Source: Oligoflexaceae bacterium (lineage in GTDB: Bacteria; Bdellovibrionota_B; Oligoflexia; Oligoflexales; Oligoflexaceae). From it: a stretch of 8,826 bases of DNA. The stretch is taken from contig CANJJY010000175.1 in the NCBI GenBank assembly GCA_947474445.1, positions 1 to 8,826 on the forward strand, in the 5' to 3' direction. A program made the position numbers and the translations under genes. Of the stretch, positions 1-6,940 are shown in pieces (the stretch's first letter is position 1; every line of letters begins with the position of its first letter). The notes under the pieces are model-generated. The model saw only the letters and a list, made by a program, of their open reading frames with translations, had not been told where the DNA came from and made no database searches.

Positions 1-1
1 A

Positions 2-253
2 GATATTCGCCATGCGGTGTATCTGCGGGATGGAGGCCGCTGTACTTACGTTTCGCCGGAGGGACACCGCTGCCTGGCGAAACGGTTCTTAGAATTCGAT
101 CATCGCCTGCCGCTGGCTTTTGGGGGTGAGCATTGCCTCGAGAATCTTAGGTTGCTTTGCCGTACTCATAACAGTTTTTACGCGGGAAAAATGATGGGGG
201 ATGATTTTATAAGGAACAAGGTTTTGCAAGCTAGAGGAGATGCGCAGACCTAG
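2..253 (+). CDS. HNH endonuclease domain protein, C-terminal fragment (5' end outside window)
   Basis: The reading frame is open from base 2 to the TAG at 251-253, giving 83 residues. A GTG at 17 lies inside the HNH domain and is unlikely to be the true start, so this is read as the end of a longer protein. Counting from base 2, the sequence runs RDGGRC (9-14), a second Cys at 24, then FLEFDH (29-34), LENLRLLC (46-53) and THN (55-57). These are the usual HNH parts: the DH pair with the general-base His, the central Asn48, and the final His56, with Cys14/Cys24 and Cys45/Cys53 as possible structural zinc ligands. Family members are metal-dependent nucleases with a beta-beta-alpha-metal fold. 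Proteins with this exact style of domain are common in Bdellovibrio- and myxobacteria-like genomes, where it sits at the C-terminus. The target and role (restriction, mobile element or other) cannot be judged because the N-terminal part is missing. It is convergent with the membrane protein gene. Confidence 0.8.
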   Translation, partial: DIRHAVYLRDGGRCTYVSPEGHRCLAKRFLEFDHRLPLAFGGEHCLENLRLLCRTHNSFYAGKMMGDDFIRNKVLQARGDAQT

Positions 254-367
254 CGGATGTTTCAGTCAGAAGCGAAGTGTCGGAATCACAGACACCGGCT
301 CGAACTTGCTTCATCATTAGCTTTGCTACTTTTTTGTTAAAGAGCCCCATATCCCTGATCTCCTGAA

Positions 368-1729
368 TTAAGGTAAAGGCTCATTGTCCGCGGCCCATTC
401 TCGATAGAAAGATATTTTCAATAGACGCGCGTTTTCGAGCCTTTCACTGATATTCGACCAATAGATCGTCGGACAGTTGCCATCACCTTCTTTTCTAAAG
501 TAGAGAAAAGCGCAGTCGCGTCCGGCATTGCGAAAGGTCCAAGCCTCATGATAAATGGCATCAAAATGCCAAGAATTGCGCAAGGAATATGTCGTGACCA
601 GGAGGAGGGCCATGAGGTTCAGGGCGGCTAAACGCGGTCTCTCTTCGAAAGCGACCCACCAGGCACAGAGCATAAGGGGAATGAGCAAACTCGCAAACTC
701 AGCATAGCGCGAAGACTTCGATTGATTTACGCCAAAGGACAGACCGCGGCCTATAGCAATCGAGGCGAGAATCACGGTCACTGTGCTGTAGAGGCTGATC
801 AGTAACCAATCTTCTGCCTGTAATCGATTTCTTTTCTTCCAAACGAGCAGCAGTAAAGGCAGGTAAGTGAGCAGAGCAAAACCAAAGCCGATCGTCCAAT
901 CGACGGTCAATAAACCAAAGCCCAGCGCCACGAGATTGAAGAAGTAATTCCAAAATTCCCATCGATAGGGCAAGGCCAGCTGACTGGTGTGCAACGCGGG
1001 ATAATTAAATTGAAAATAGGCCCAGATAGCCGCCAACAAACTGATCGAGAGCAGCATAAAACTGGCGCCGTCGCCCACTGTGCGCTCGGCTGGTTTCAGG
1101 TAAGCTCGGTAGGCGAGGCGCAGAGCGAGCAGGATGAGCAAACTCGGGACGATGACGAGTCCAGCGTAGAGAGAGTAGAGAGTGAGCAGACCAGCTAAAA
1201 TCTTGAAGGGAAGACGAAAAAGCGAATGAGGCTGCAGAAAAAACTGATGACAGCAGGCGAAAGCGCCGAGCAAAAGAAAGTGAAAGCAGGATTGATTGGC
1301 CCAGGAATGAACTTCCCAGGGTAAAGCGGTCAATAGGAATACGCTGCTGAGCAAAGCCACCCAAGGCTTTTGCGGAAGTACTTTGGCTAATAGGTAGCTG
1401 AGATACAGCACCAAAGCTAAATACATTAAATAATTAAAGCGGATCATGCTGACAAAATTCCAGTCGCTCGCGTAGAAAAAAATTTGATTGAGTACCCGAG
1501 TCGGGACGATACGATTTTCATTCTGTGGTGTAAAAATCCAGGCGAATTGATTGAAAGTCAGGTTGGCCCTGTCCGCGAGCGCTTCCCACTCATCTGAAGC
1601 TGGGATATTGACAGCATACTGGAAGATTTTTAATCCATGCTGAAAGGCAAGCGTTATCCACAAAAGAAGGGACGAAATGAACAAGACGCGATCGAAGCGA
1701 CCTTGGATTGTGCCTTTGATCAAAAACAC
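368..1729 (-). CDS. Polytopic membrane protein, GT-C glycosyltransferase-like, function unknown
   Basis: The protein has 453 residues and about ten to twelve hydrophobic segments, for example near 15-35, 97-115, 122-138, 148-165, 178-206, 222-240, 262-297, 307-327, 345-361 and 367-383. A hydrophilic C-terminal tail of about 70 residues follows. The first loop contains SDEW (45-48) and PQNENRI (68-74). This resembles the acidic site plus HNEHRI-type motif seen in uncharacterised bacterial membrane proteins related to GT-C glycosyltransferases, which use polyprenyl-phosphate sugars. A later GRG...SSRY stretch (328-342) also fits that group. The start is GTG at 1729-1727, supported by AAGGGAG four bases upstream on the minus strand; the next ATG lies well downstream. 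The gene is about 190 bp behind the diguanylate cyclase and separated from it by a perfect hairpin, so co-transcription is uncertain. Motif resemblance is from memory, and a sugar-transfer role is inference. Confidence 0.75.
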   Translation of the reverse strand: MFLIKGTIQGRFDRVLFISSLLLWITLAFQHGLKIFQYAVNIPASDEWEALADRANLTFNQFAWIFTPQNENRIVPTRVLNQIFFYASDWNFVSMIRFNYLMYLALVLYLSYLLAKVLPQKPWVALLSSVFLLTALPWEVHSWANQSCFHFLLLGAFACCHQFFLQPHSLFRLPFKILAGLLTLYSLYAGLVIVPSLLILLALRLAYRAYLKPAERTVGDGASFMLLSISLLAAIWAYFQFNYPALHTSQLALPYRWEFWNYFFNLVALGFGLLTVDWTIGFGFALLTYLPLLLLVWKKRNRLQAEDWLLISLYSTVTVILASIAIGRGLSFGVNQSKSSRYAEFASLLIPLMLCAWWVAFEERPRLAALNLMALLLVTTYSLRNSWHFDAIYHEAWTFRNAGRDCAFLYFRKEGDGNCPTIYWSNISERLENARLLKISFYREWAADNEPLP

Positions 1730-1778
1730 TTTTCTCCCTTACTTGGCTACTATCCTCGTGGATCATATGTCTTCGGCT

Positions 1779-1802
1779 GCTGCCTCAGGTCACTGAGGCA
1801 GC
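1779..1802. repeat. Perfect 10-bp inverted repeat (hairpin) between GGDEF and membrane genes
   Basis: The arms GCTGCCTCAG (1779-1788) and CTGAGGCAGC (1793-1802) are exactly complementary around a 4-base loop. It lies 120 bp past the stop codon of the diguanylate cyclase and 50 bp ahead of the GTG of the membrane protein. No T-run follows on either strand, so it is not a standard intrinsic terminator. It could be a processing or stability hairpin, a Rho-assisted terminator, or an operator. Confidence 0.6.
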
Positions 1803-1922
1803 GTATCGGATGATAAAACGAGATTTTGCTTGTAAGTTTCTACACTATTGCCCGCCATCATAGCAAGAGCGACCATCAAGGGTGAACCCCATGGAGTGTC
1901 AATCAGTTGTAGTCTGGAAACT

Positions 1923-2894
1923 TCAGGTCACAATGATTTTTGTGCCGTCATGGATGGAAACTTTATTGCGACCCGAATGCTTCGACTCATAGAGAGCCTG
2001 ATCGGCTCGGGCCATGGTCTCGGTATACGTTTCTTTGCCGATTTGTATCGTGCCGACGCCGCAGCTCAGCGTCACAGGGATTTGGGTCCCTTCGAAGACA
2101 AAGACTTCATGCTCTATGGCTTCCCGCATCTTATTCGCCGCGATGGCCGCGTTTTCAACCGTCGCAGCCGGCAAGATGACTAAGAACTCTTCGCCCCCAT
2201 ACCGGCAGCAGATATCCGTTTTACGAAACTGCTGCTTCATGATGCGGCAGACCTGCCTAATCACAAAGTCGCCGGCTTGATGCCCGTATTTGTCGTTAAT
2301 TTTCTTGAAGAAGTCGATGTCACACATCACGAGGGAGAGGGCAAAGCGTTCTTCTTCGGCGAGAGCTTCCATCCGCGCGACCTGGCCCGTGAGGTATTCT
2401 TCAAAGTACGCTCGCGTAAAGAGACCGGTGAGCGGGTCGGTGATCGATTGGATCGCCTTGTCTTTATACTGTCCTTGGAGCTTGGTTTCGGCCGTGACAT
2501 CGCGAATGAGTAGGAAGACGCCAAGTTTCTCGTTGGTTTGGCTGGAGATCAAAGGATAGACACCCAAGATCAGATTGAAGCTACCTTCCTTGTCTTTGAC
2601 GACACCGGTCACTTCATCGATACGGGTGGGACTATCGTTGCCGAGAATATGAGAGAGGTGCAGAGCTTCCTCGGCAATGGAGAATTGCACGACATCTTCA
2701 AAGGAGTCGAGCTTGAGTAGCTGTCTGGACTTGATGCCTACCAGCTGACAGAACATCGTGTTCGCCTTAAGGATCTTGCCGTGAGGATCCAGGAGAACGT
2801 AGGCATCGAGGAGAACCTTACTGAAATGCTCAAAACGAGCGAACTCGTCGAGTACTCCGTTGGATTCTTCCAAAACTTTTGCCTCTTCAGACAT
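1923..2894 (-). CDS. PAS-GGDEF diguanylate cyclase
   Basis: The 323-residue protein has no membrane segment and should be cytoplasmic. A PAS domain occupies roughly 22-135 (LLDPHGKILKAN at 34-45, ending in the typical RDVTAETKL). A short helical linker leads to a GGDEF domain from about 150 to 315. The GGDEF domain looks active: DPLTGLFTR (153-161), DIDFFKKIN (192-200) with KYGHQAGD (202-209), and the signature GGEEF (233-237). An RKTD at 224-227 lies at the correct distance for the allosteric I-site (RxxD), as in PleD, so product inhibition by c-di-GMP is expected. The enzyme would join two GTP into cyclic-di-GMP under control of the PAS sensor, whose ligand cannot be told from the sequence. 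The ATG at 2894-2892 follows GAGAG on the minus strand. The gene starts 20 bp after the STAS/zinc-ribbon gene, so the two are probably one operon. Confidence 0.93.
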   Translation of the reverse strand: MSEEAKVLEESNGVLDEFARFEHFSKVLLDAYVLLDPHGKILKANTMFCQLVGIKSRQLLKLDSFEDVVQFSIAEEALHLSHILGNDSPTRIDEVTGVVKDKEGSFNLILGVYPLISSQTNEKLGVFLLIRDVTAETKLQGQYKDKAIQSITDPLTGLFTRAYFEEYLTGQVARMEALAEEERFALSLVMCDIDFFKKINDKYGHQAGDFVIRQVCRIMKQQFRKTDICCRYGGEEFLVILPAATVENAAIAANKMREAIEHEVFVFEGTQIPVTLSCGVGTIQIGKETYTETMARADQALYESKHSGRNKVSIHDGTKIIVT

Positions 2895-2914
2895 ATCTTA
2901 CTCTCTTAGGAACA

Positions 2915-3406
2915 TTAGGCTGCTAGAAAGGCGAAATATTCTTCTTCCATCTCTTCCAACTGCATCTCGGCCTTACACTGCGGGCAACGGACGGGAGTCA
3001 AACCCTGATCCGGCGTAGCAGGTAGGTTTTTGCCCGCTTCAAACAAGACATCCTCTTCATGCCCGCATTTATCGCAAACAAAAGAACCGTAGACCGAGCG
3101 AATGTTGGCTGTACCCTTGAAGCTCGGGATCATGTTGATCTGCATGACGATCTCACCGGTGCATTCTTCAAATACCACGGTGCGTTGGGTCTTTTGGAGG
3201 TCGCGCATGAAGTTGATCCAACTGCGAACTCCGCAGCTGTTGACCGAACTGACGTTTTTAAAGTTAAAAACGATCTGTCCGCCGAGCTTTGGATAGAGCT
3301 GACTCAAATGGACTTCGGCTTCGGCATCGATGGGGCCGACGTAGTTAACTTGATCCCAACCGTTTTTCTGCACGACCTGTATACTAATACCCATAATAGA
3401 CCTCAT
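2915..3406 (-). CDS. STAS domain protein with C-terminal zinc ribbon
   Basis: The protein has 163 residues. The first ~105 resemble a STAS fold (SpoIIAA/anti-sigma-antagonist type): a beta strand with VGPIDAEAEV (23-32), then QIVFNFKNVSSVNSCGVRSW (44-63), which matches the strand-loop-helix bearing the phosphoserine in SpoIIAA. At the phosphosite position (the residue before Gly) this protein has Cys58, not Ser, and the usual Asp is Asn56. The C-terminal part has two CxxC pairs (Cys111/114 and Cys141/144), forming a probable zinc ribbon, and an acidic EEMEEEYF tail. STAS proteins usually act by binding a partner rather than as enzymes; being followed by a PAS-GGDEF gene 20 bp on suggests a signalling role. 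Two in-frame starts compete: ATG at 3406 (GGGAG only 3 bases away) and ATG at 3394 (GAGG spaced by 6 bases), which would give 159 residues beginning MGISIQ. Confidence 0.82.
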   Translation of the reverse strand: MRSIMGISIQVVQKNGWDQVNYVGPIDAEAEVHLSQLYPKLGGQIVFNFKNVSSVNSCGVRSWINFMRDLQKTQRTVVFEECTGEIVMQINMIPSFKGTANIRSVYGSFVCDKCGHEEDVLFEAGKNLPATPDQGLTPVRCPQCKAEMQLEEMEEEYFAFLAA

Positions 3407-3467
3407 GCTCTCCCAGGAGCCCCCGGGGACTAGATCTGAATCGGCGTGAAGAAAGAATCCTTGAGTG

Positions 3468-3499
3468 AAAAAGGAAAGGGCCGCCGGAGGCGACCCTTT
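3468..3499 (-). terminator. Intrinsic terminator of speA
   Basis: On the minus strand an 11-bp stem with one G-U pair and a TCC loop (3475-3499) is followed by a short T-rich run, including five T at 3472-3468. It begins 22 bases past the speA stop codon and ahead of the STAS gene. It therefore separates the two transcription units, although some read-through is possible because no strong separate STAS promoter is visible in the 60 bp that remain. Confidence 0.85.
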
Positions 3500-3521
3500 G
3501 ATTCATCTTAAGTATATGAAA

Positions 3522-5444
3522 TTACTTGTTTTCTCTGAGGTAGGGCGTGGTGTTGAGGTACTCTTTGATGTGGTCCTTAATCCGAGCCACTTCATCTTGA
3601 GCAATGATTTCCTTGCTGACGGCGCGGCTCAGTTGAGCCTCAAAGCTTTCCCAGAGTAAAGGAATCTCATAGTTACGGGTTATGAGGAGCTCCTCGATCG
3701 GGTCACCGATAGTCGTTTTGGTGATCTCCCACTTGCCGTCTTCCTTGAGAATGATCTCCGCTTCGTTGATCGCGCCGAACAGATTGTGTTCGTTGGCGAG
3801 ACTTTCCTGGTAGGCACCGACCAGAAAGAAACCCAGATAATAGGGCTTCTGCGAAGGCGAATGCAGATCGAGGACGTTGCGCATATCGCGACGATCGATG
3901 AACTTTTCAAGGCAGCCATCCGAATCGCAGGTGATATCGACGATGGTGGCCTTGTGGGTCGGTTTCTTCTCGTGATGCGACAAGGGAATCACGGGGAACA
4001 GCTGATCGATCGACCACGAATCCGGGATGGATTGAAAGATCGAGAAGTTGGCGAGGAACTTACTCACCATACGCTGCTGCAGATTCTCGAATTCTTCGGG
4101 CTGGTGCTTCTCGTAAGACGAGAAGAACAAGGCGCGGCGGCAGATGCGATAGAAGAGCTGCTCTGCAGTTGCGCGATCCTGAAGATTGACGTAACCGAGA
4201 TTGAAGAGAGTGAACATCTCTTCGTAATACTCGATGGCATCGTGATAGTACTCGACAAAGTTTTTGCGGTTGATGTTGTCGAGGATATATTTGAGCTCAG
4301 ACAGGCCCTTGTGCGCAGGCTTATCGCTCGGCACGAAGAGGTCAAATTCAGCACCGGTCGAGAAACTCTCAGTGCTCTGGACTTCGCGGATATCGGTGAC
4401 GACGATCGAGTGATAAGCCGCGATCACGCGACCGCTCTCGGTCACGATCTGAGGGCAAGGGACGTCTTCGTTCTTACAGACTTCGCCGATCTCATAGATG
4501 ACGTCGTTGGCCAGTTCTTGCAGGGAGTAGTTGGCGCTTGAAGCAAAAGATGTCTTGCTGCCGTCGTAATCGACGCCAACACCGCCACCGATGTTCAAAC
4601 ACACGGGTTTGTAGCCCATCTTGTGGACTTTGGCATAAACGCGCGACGCTTCCTTGATCGCATTCTTGATGCGCTTGATCTCGGTCACCTGTGAACCGAT
4701 GTGGAAGTGCAGCATGTAAAGCTTTTCGTTGAGATTAGCTTCGTTGAGCATCTTCAAACACTGAAGGACCTCGATCGTGGTGAGACCGAACTTGGAGGAT
4801 TCCCCCGAAGATTTGGCCCATTTTCCCGAGCCGCGGCTGTAGAGCTTCACGCGCACGCCGATGTAGGGGCAATGTTGCGGTTGGAGCTTGGCCTGATCGA
4901 GGATCAGTTGCAGTTCATCGGGGCCTTCGACGACGAGAACCACGTTCTTGCCCATGGCTTTGGCGATGAAACCGAGATCGATGAACTCGCGGTCTTTAAA
5001 ACCGTTACAGACGAAGAGCGCGTCTTCCCCGAGTTCGTAGCTCAAAGCGGCCAAGAACTCAGGCTTACTGCCGACTTCGAGACCATAATTGAACTTATAG
5101 CCGCACTTAACGATGCTATCGATAAACTCGCGACGCTGATTCACCTTGAAAGGGAATACGGCGCGATGGCTGCCTTGGAAATTATATTCCCACATCGCTT
5201 CTTTAAAAGCGGAGTGAAGGCGGGAAATCTGATTTTCGATAATCTGAGGAAAACGGATGATCATCGGGGGATGAATACCCATTGATTTAGCTTTACTGAT
5301 CGCCTCAGGGAGATCGATCGTCAGATGCTCTTCACCTGTGGGATGGCTCACAACGTTGCCATTATCAGCAATGCTAAAGTAGCCAGCTCCCCAGCCGTCG
5401 ATGCCGTAGAGCTCGCGAGCTTCCTGTATCTGTTGGATATTCAT
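3522..5444 (-). CDS. speA: Biosynthetic arginine decarboxylase (SpeA), PLP-dependent
   Basis: The 640-residue protein matches the full length of the SpeA family (E. coli about 658). It removes CO2 from L-arginine to give agmatine, the first step of the agmatine route to putrescine and spermidine, in the cytoplasm. The alanine-racemase-like barrel is complete. FPFKVNQRRE (97-106) carries the PLP lysine Lys100. HFHIGSQ (246-252), the glycine-rich IGGGVGVDYDGS (285-296) and TESGR (335-339) make the phosphate and cofactor site. CDSDG (506-510) and YYLGFFLVGAYQE (535-547) supply the C-terminal active-site segment. The substrate-loop stretch SRGSGKWAKSSGESSKFGLT (203-222) is also typical. The ATG at 5444-5442 begins MNIQQIQEARELYGIDGW, as family members do; the ribosome site (GGCGGG) is weak. 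The gene stands alone between a palindrome-bearing leader and a strong terminator, divergent from rsmD. Confidence 0.97.
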   Translation of the reverse strand: MNIQQIQEARELYGIDGWGAGYFSIADNGNVVSHPTGEEHLTIDLPEAISKAKSMGIHPPMIIRFPQIIENQISRLHSAFKEAMWEYNFQGSHRAVFPFKVNQRREFIDSIVKCGYKFNYGLEVGSKPEFLAALSYELGEDALFVCNGFKDREFIDLGFIAKAMGKNVVLVVEGPDELQLILDQAKLQPQHCPYIGVRVKLYSRGSGKWAKSSGESSKFGLTTIEVLQCLKMLNEANLNEKLYMLHFHIGSQVTEIKRIKNAIKEASRVYAKVHKMGYKPVCLNIGGGVGVDYDGSKTSFASSANYSLQELANDVIYEIGEVCKNEDVPCPQIVTESGRVIAAYHSIVVTDIREVQSTESFSTGAEFDLFVPSDKPAHKGLSELKYILDNINRKNFVEYYHDAIEYYEEMFTLFNLGYVNLQDRATAEQLFYRICRRALFFSSYEKHQPEEFENLQQRMVSKFLANFSIFQSIPDSWSIDQLFPVIPLSHHEKKPTHKATIVDITCDSDGCLEKFIDRRDMRNVLDLHSPSQKPYYLGFFLVGAYQESLANEHNLFGAINEAEIILKEDGKWEITKTTIGDPIEELLITRNYEIPLLWESFEAQLSRAVSKEIIAQDEVARIKDHIKEYLNTTPYLRENK

Positions 5445-5468
5445 CGCTTTTTACCCGCCAAAAAAGAC

Positions 5469-5488
5469 CTAAAGTAGCGATACTTTAG
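5469..5488. promoter_or_regulatory. Palindrome in speA upstream region (candidate operator or attenuator)
   Basis: CTAAAGTA (5469-5476) and TACTTTAG (5481-5488) are perfect inverted repeats around GCGA, ending 25 bases before the speA start. The right arm contains the best -10 candidate for speA. On the minus strand the palindrome is followed two bases later by TTTTT. It could be a repressor operator over the promoter or, if transcription starts further upstream, a weak attenuator hairpin. Confidence 0.5.
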
Positions 5489-5509
5489 TGATCTGCTAGC
5501 AAATTGCAA
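5482..5509 (-). promoter_or_regulatory. Candidate sigma-70 promoter for speA
   Basis: On the minus strand TTGCAA (5509-5504) and TAAAGT (5487-5482) are separated by 16 bp. Each matches four of six consensus bases. This would place the transcript start near 5475 and give a leader of about 30 bases. It is the best match seen in this gap but only moderate. Confidence 0.35.
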
Positions 5510-5654
5510 GTTGAATTCCGTCTTTATCACAAGGTCAGTTTAGCTACGTCTGTATCGCTAGTCGGGGTGGGGAGCTCCGCGGTGTCTGGACAAGACCTTG
5601 GGTCTCCGCTTATGCTCGCCGCCGCACCTTGTCCCGAGGAGGTAGATTAAGTCC

Positions 5655-6239
5655 ATGAGCCTGCGTTTGACGACAGGGTTTTGCCACGGATTGACCCTGC
5701 AGAGCCCTTCCATGGCCACGCGACCCACGGCTGGGCGGGTGAGAGCCGCGGTTTGGAATTCTTTGCACGAAATCCTGGAAGGGGCGCGGGTCCTCGACGT
5801 TTTTGCCGGCTCGGGCGCGGTGGGAATCGAAGCTCTGAGCCGAGGAGCTCGGTCGGCCACCTTTGTCGAGCAGGACCGCGACGCCTTGAAGAGTCTCAAG
5901 ATCAACCTCGAGGCGGTCGCGGCGCGCGCGCGCAAACAGGAGATCACCATCCAGACCATGGTATTGGCGCGATCCGCTGAGCAAGCCTTAAAGACCTGTC
6001 CCGACGCGAGCTTTGATATCCTCTGGCTCGATCCCCCCTACGCCTTGGTTTTGAGTCTGGTGCCCTCCCTGGCTCCCGAACTTTTGCGCCTGGCCGCACC
6101 CGGAGGCCGGCTCATCATTGAGAGTGCGGCGGCCGATCTGCAGGCGCTGGAAAGCCTTGGTTCGGGCTGGGAACTCAGTCGGCAGAAGGTCTATGGTAAA
6201 ATCGGGGTGAGCTTCTACCAACGCCGCTCCGTAGAGTGA
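5655..6239 (+). CDS. rsmD: 16S rRNA (guanine(966)-N(2))-methyltransferase RsmD
   Basis: The protein has 194 residues, normal for RsmD. It transfers a methyl group from S-adenosylmethionine to N2 of G966 of 16S rRNA in the assembled small subunit. RPTAGRVRAAVWNSL (23-37) is the family's N-terminal signature. DVFAGSGAVGIEALSRGA (48-65) is the SAM-binding motif I. DPPY (126-129) is the catalytic motif IV, and KVYGKIGVSFY (178-188) is the typical last strand. The very N-terminal strand (LRLTTGFCHGLTL) departs from the usual RIIGGKFRGRKL pattern. The ATG at 5655 is preceded by a strong AGGAGG (5637-5642), but with an unusually long 12-base spacing. No closer in-frame ATG/GTG/TTG exists after the TAG at 5643-5645. 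It precedes coaD by 9 bp, a very common pairing. Confidence 0.94.
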   Translation: MSLRLTTGFCHGLTLQSPSMATRPTAGRVRAAVWNSLHEILEGARVLDVFAGSGAVGIEALSRGARSATFVEQDRDALKSLKINLEAVAARARKQEITIQTMVLARSAEQALKTCPDASFDILWLDPPYALVLSLVPSLAPELLRLAAPGGRLIIESAAADLQALESLGSGWELSRQKVYGKIGVSFYQRRSVE

Positions 6240-6248
6240 GAGAGAGAC

Positions 6249-6740
6249 ATGAGCCCAGCACAGACTCCGCGCATCGCTATTTTTCCCGGCAGCTTTGATC
6301 CCTTCACGATCGGCCATCAGCAGGTCGTCGAACAAGCTTTGGCCCTGTTCGATCGCATCATTATCGCGATCGGTCAGAGTTCGAGCAAGAACGCGCTGCT
6401 CTCGACCGACGAAAGGCTGGCTGCTCTCCGCGAGACTTTTGCCGGCGAACCGCGGGTTGAAGCCGCAGCGTTCTCCGGACTGGTCGTGACTTACGCCCAG
6501 GCACGTGGCGCCAACTTTCTCTTGCGGGGACTCCGAAACGAGACGGACCTTGCCTATGAAATGCCTATGGCCCATACCAATGCCTGTCTTGCGCCTGGCA
6601 TTCACACCGTGTTTTTTCCTACAGCCCCTGAAAAAGCTTTTGTGTCCTCGACCTTGGTGCGAGAGATCGCGCGCTGCGCGGGCGATTTTAGGCAATTTGT
6701 GCCGCCTGCTTTTGCCCGCCGTATGGTGCCCTCGTCCTAA
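6249..6740 (+). CDS. coaD: Phosphopantetheine adenylyltransferase (CoaD)
   Basis: The 163-residue protein fits bacterial CoaD (about 160). It joins ATP and 4'-phosphopantetheine to form dephospho-CoA and pyrophosphate, the next-to-last step of coenzyme A synthesis, in the cytoplasm, normally as a hexamer. The nucleotidyltransferase signatures are present: PGSFDPFTIGH (13-23), containing the TxGH-type motif with the catalytic His23; RGLRNETDLAYE (93-104), corresponding to the phosphopantetheine/ATP site; and the SSTLVRE motif (133-139). Lys47 sits where the family has its substrate lysine. The ATG at 6249 comes 9 bp after the rsmD stop with GAGAGAGAC just before it, so translation is likely coupled within one operon. 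A short N-terminal extension (SPAQTP) precedes the first strand. No odd residues were noted. Confidence 0.97.
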   Translation: MSPAQTPRIAIFPGSFDPFTIGHQQVVEQALALFDRIIIAIGQSSSKNALLSTDERLAALRETFAGEPRVEAAAFSGLVVTYAQARGANFLLRGLRNETDLAYEMPMAHTNACLAPGIHTVFFPTAPEKAFVSSTLVREIARCAGDFRQFVPPAFARRMVPSS

Positions 6741-6806
6741 TACGCGGGTCGGGCCACCTTTTCGGAGATTTTTTTAGAGCTCTAGCCTGCGAATATCTGC
6801 GGACTC

Positions 6807-6835
6807 TTGACCAGGATTCGAAAATCGTTTCTAAT
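6807..6835 (+). promoter_or_regulatory. Near-consensus sigma-70 promoter for the XRE/ImmA-like regulator
   Basis: TTGACC (6807-6812) and TCTAAT (6830-6835) are separated by exactly 17 bp, and each matches five of six consensus bases. A transcript would begin near 6842, giving a leader of about 100 bases before the ATG at 6941. It lies just past the coaD stop, so the regulator is probably its own unit. Confidence 0.7.
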
Positions 6836-6871
6836 GGGAGAAGGTCCAAATCGACAGTCGTAGTGTTCACA

Positions 6872-6889
6872 GGTGCGGTTATCCGCATC
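6872..6889. promoter_or_regulatory. Dyad symmetry in the regulator's leader (candidate operator)
   Basis: TGCGG (6874-6878) and CCGCA (6883-6887) are inverted around TTAT. In RNA the stem extends to seven pairs with one G-U. A second, weaker pair, TGCAT (6891-6895) and ATGCA (6908-6912), follows. The location between the predicted transcript start and the start codon would suit autoregulation by the HTH protein, but nothing proves binding. Confidence 0.3.
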
Positions 6890-6940
6890 ATGCATATATT
6901 TCATTAGATGCAGTGGCCGAGAAACCCAGCGGGAGCGAGC

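Noticed and set aside
254..367. GTGTC/GACAC inverted repeat in the gap between the HNH fragment and the membrane protein gene
   Set aside because: Five-base arms with a nine-base loop and no adjacent T-run are too weak to call; nothing else is visible in this 114-bp convergent gap.
3407..3467. Separate promoter for the STAS gene
   Set aside because: No pair of hexamers with acceptable spacing was found; only a CCCCGGGG palindrome (3421-3428) stands out. A promoter may still exist.
3786..4541. 251-codon open frame on the + strand
   Set aside because: It runs antisense through speA, whose protein is complete and highly conserved; the + strand translation shows no recognisable domain.
4701..5285. 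194-codon open frame on the + strand
   Set aside because: Also antisense to the well-supported speA coding region, with no ribosome site or family resemblance.
5988..6695. 235-codon open frame on the - strand across rsmD and coaD
   Set aside because: It is antisense to two clearly conserved genes and gives no recognisable protein.
6725..6775. Possible terminator after coaD: GGTGCCC paired with GGGCCACC, then TTTT and later seven T
   Set aside because: The stem has a bulge, a 19-base loop and overlaps the coaD coding end; the longer T-run is displaced. Not convincing as an intrinsic terminator.
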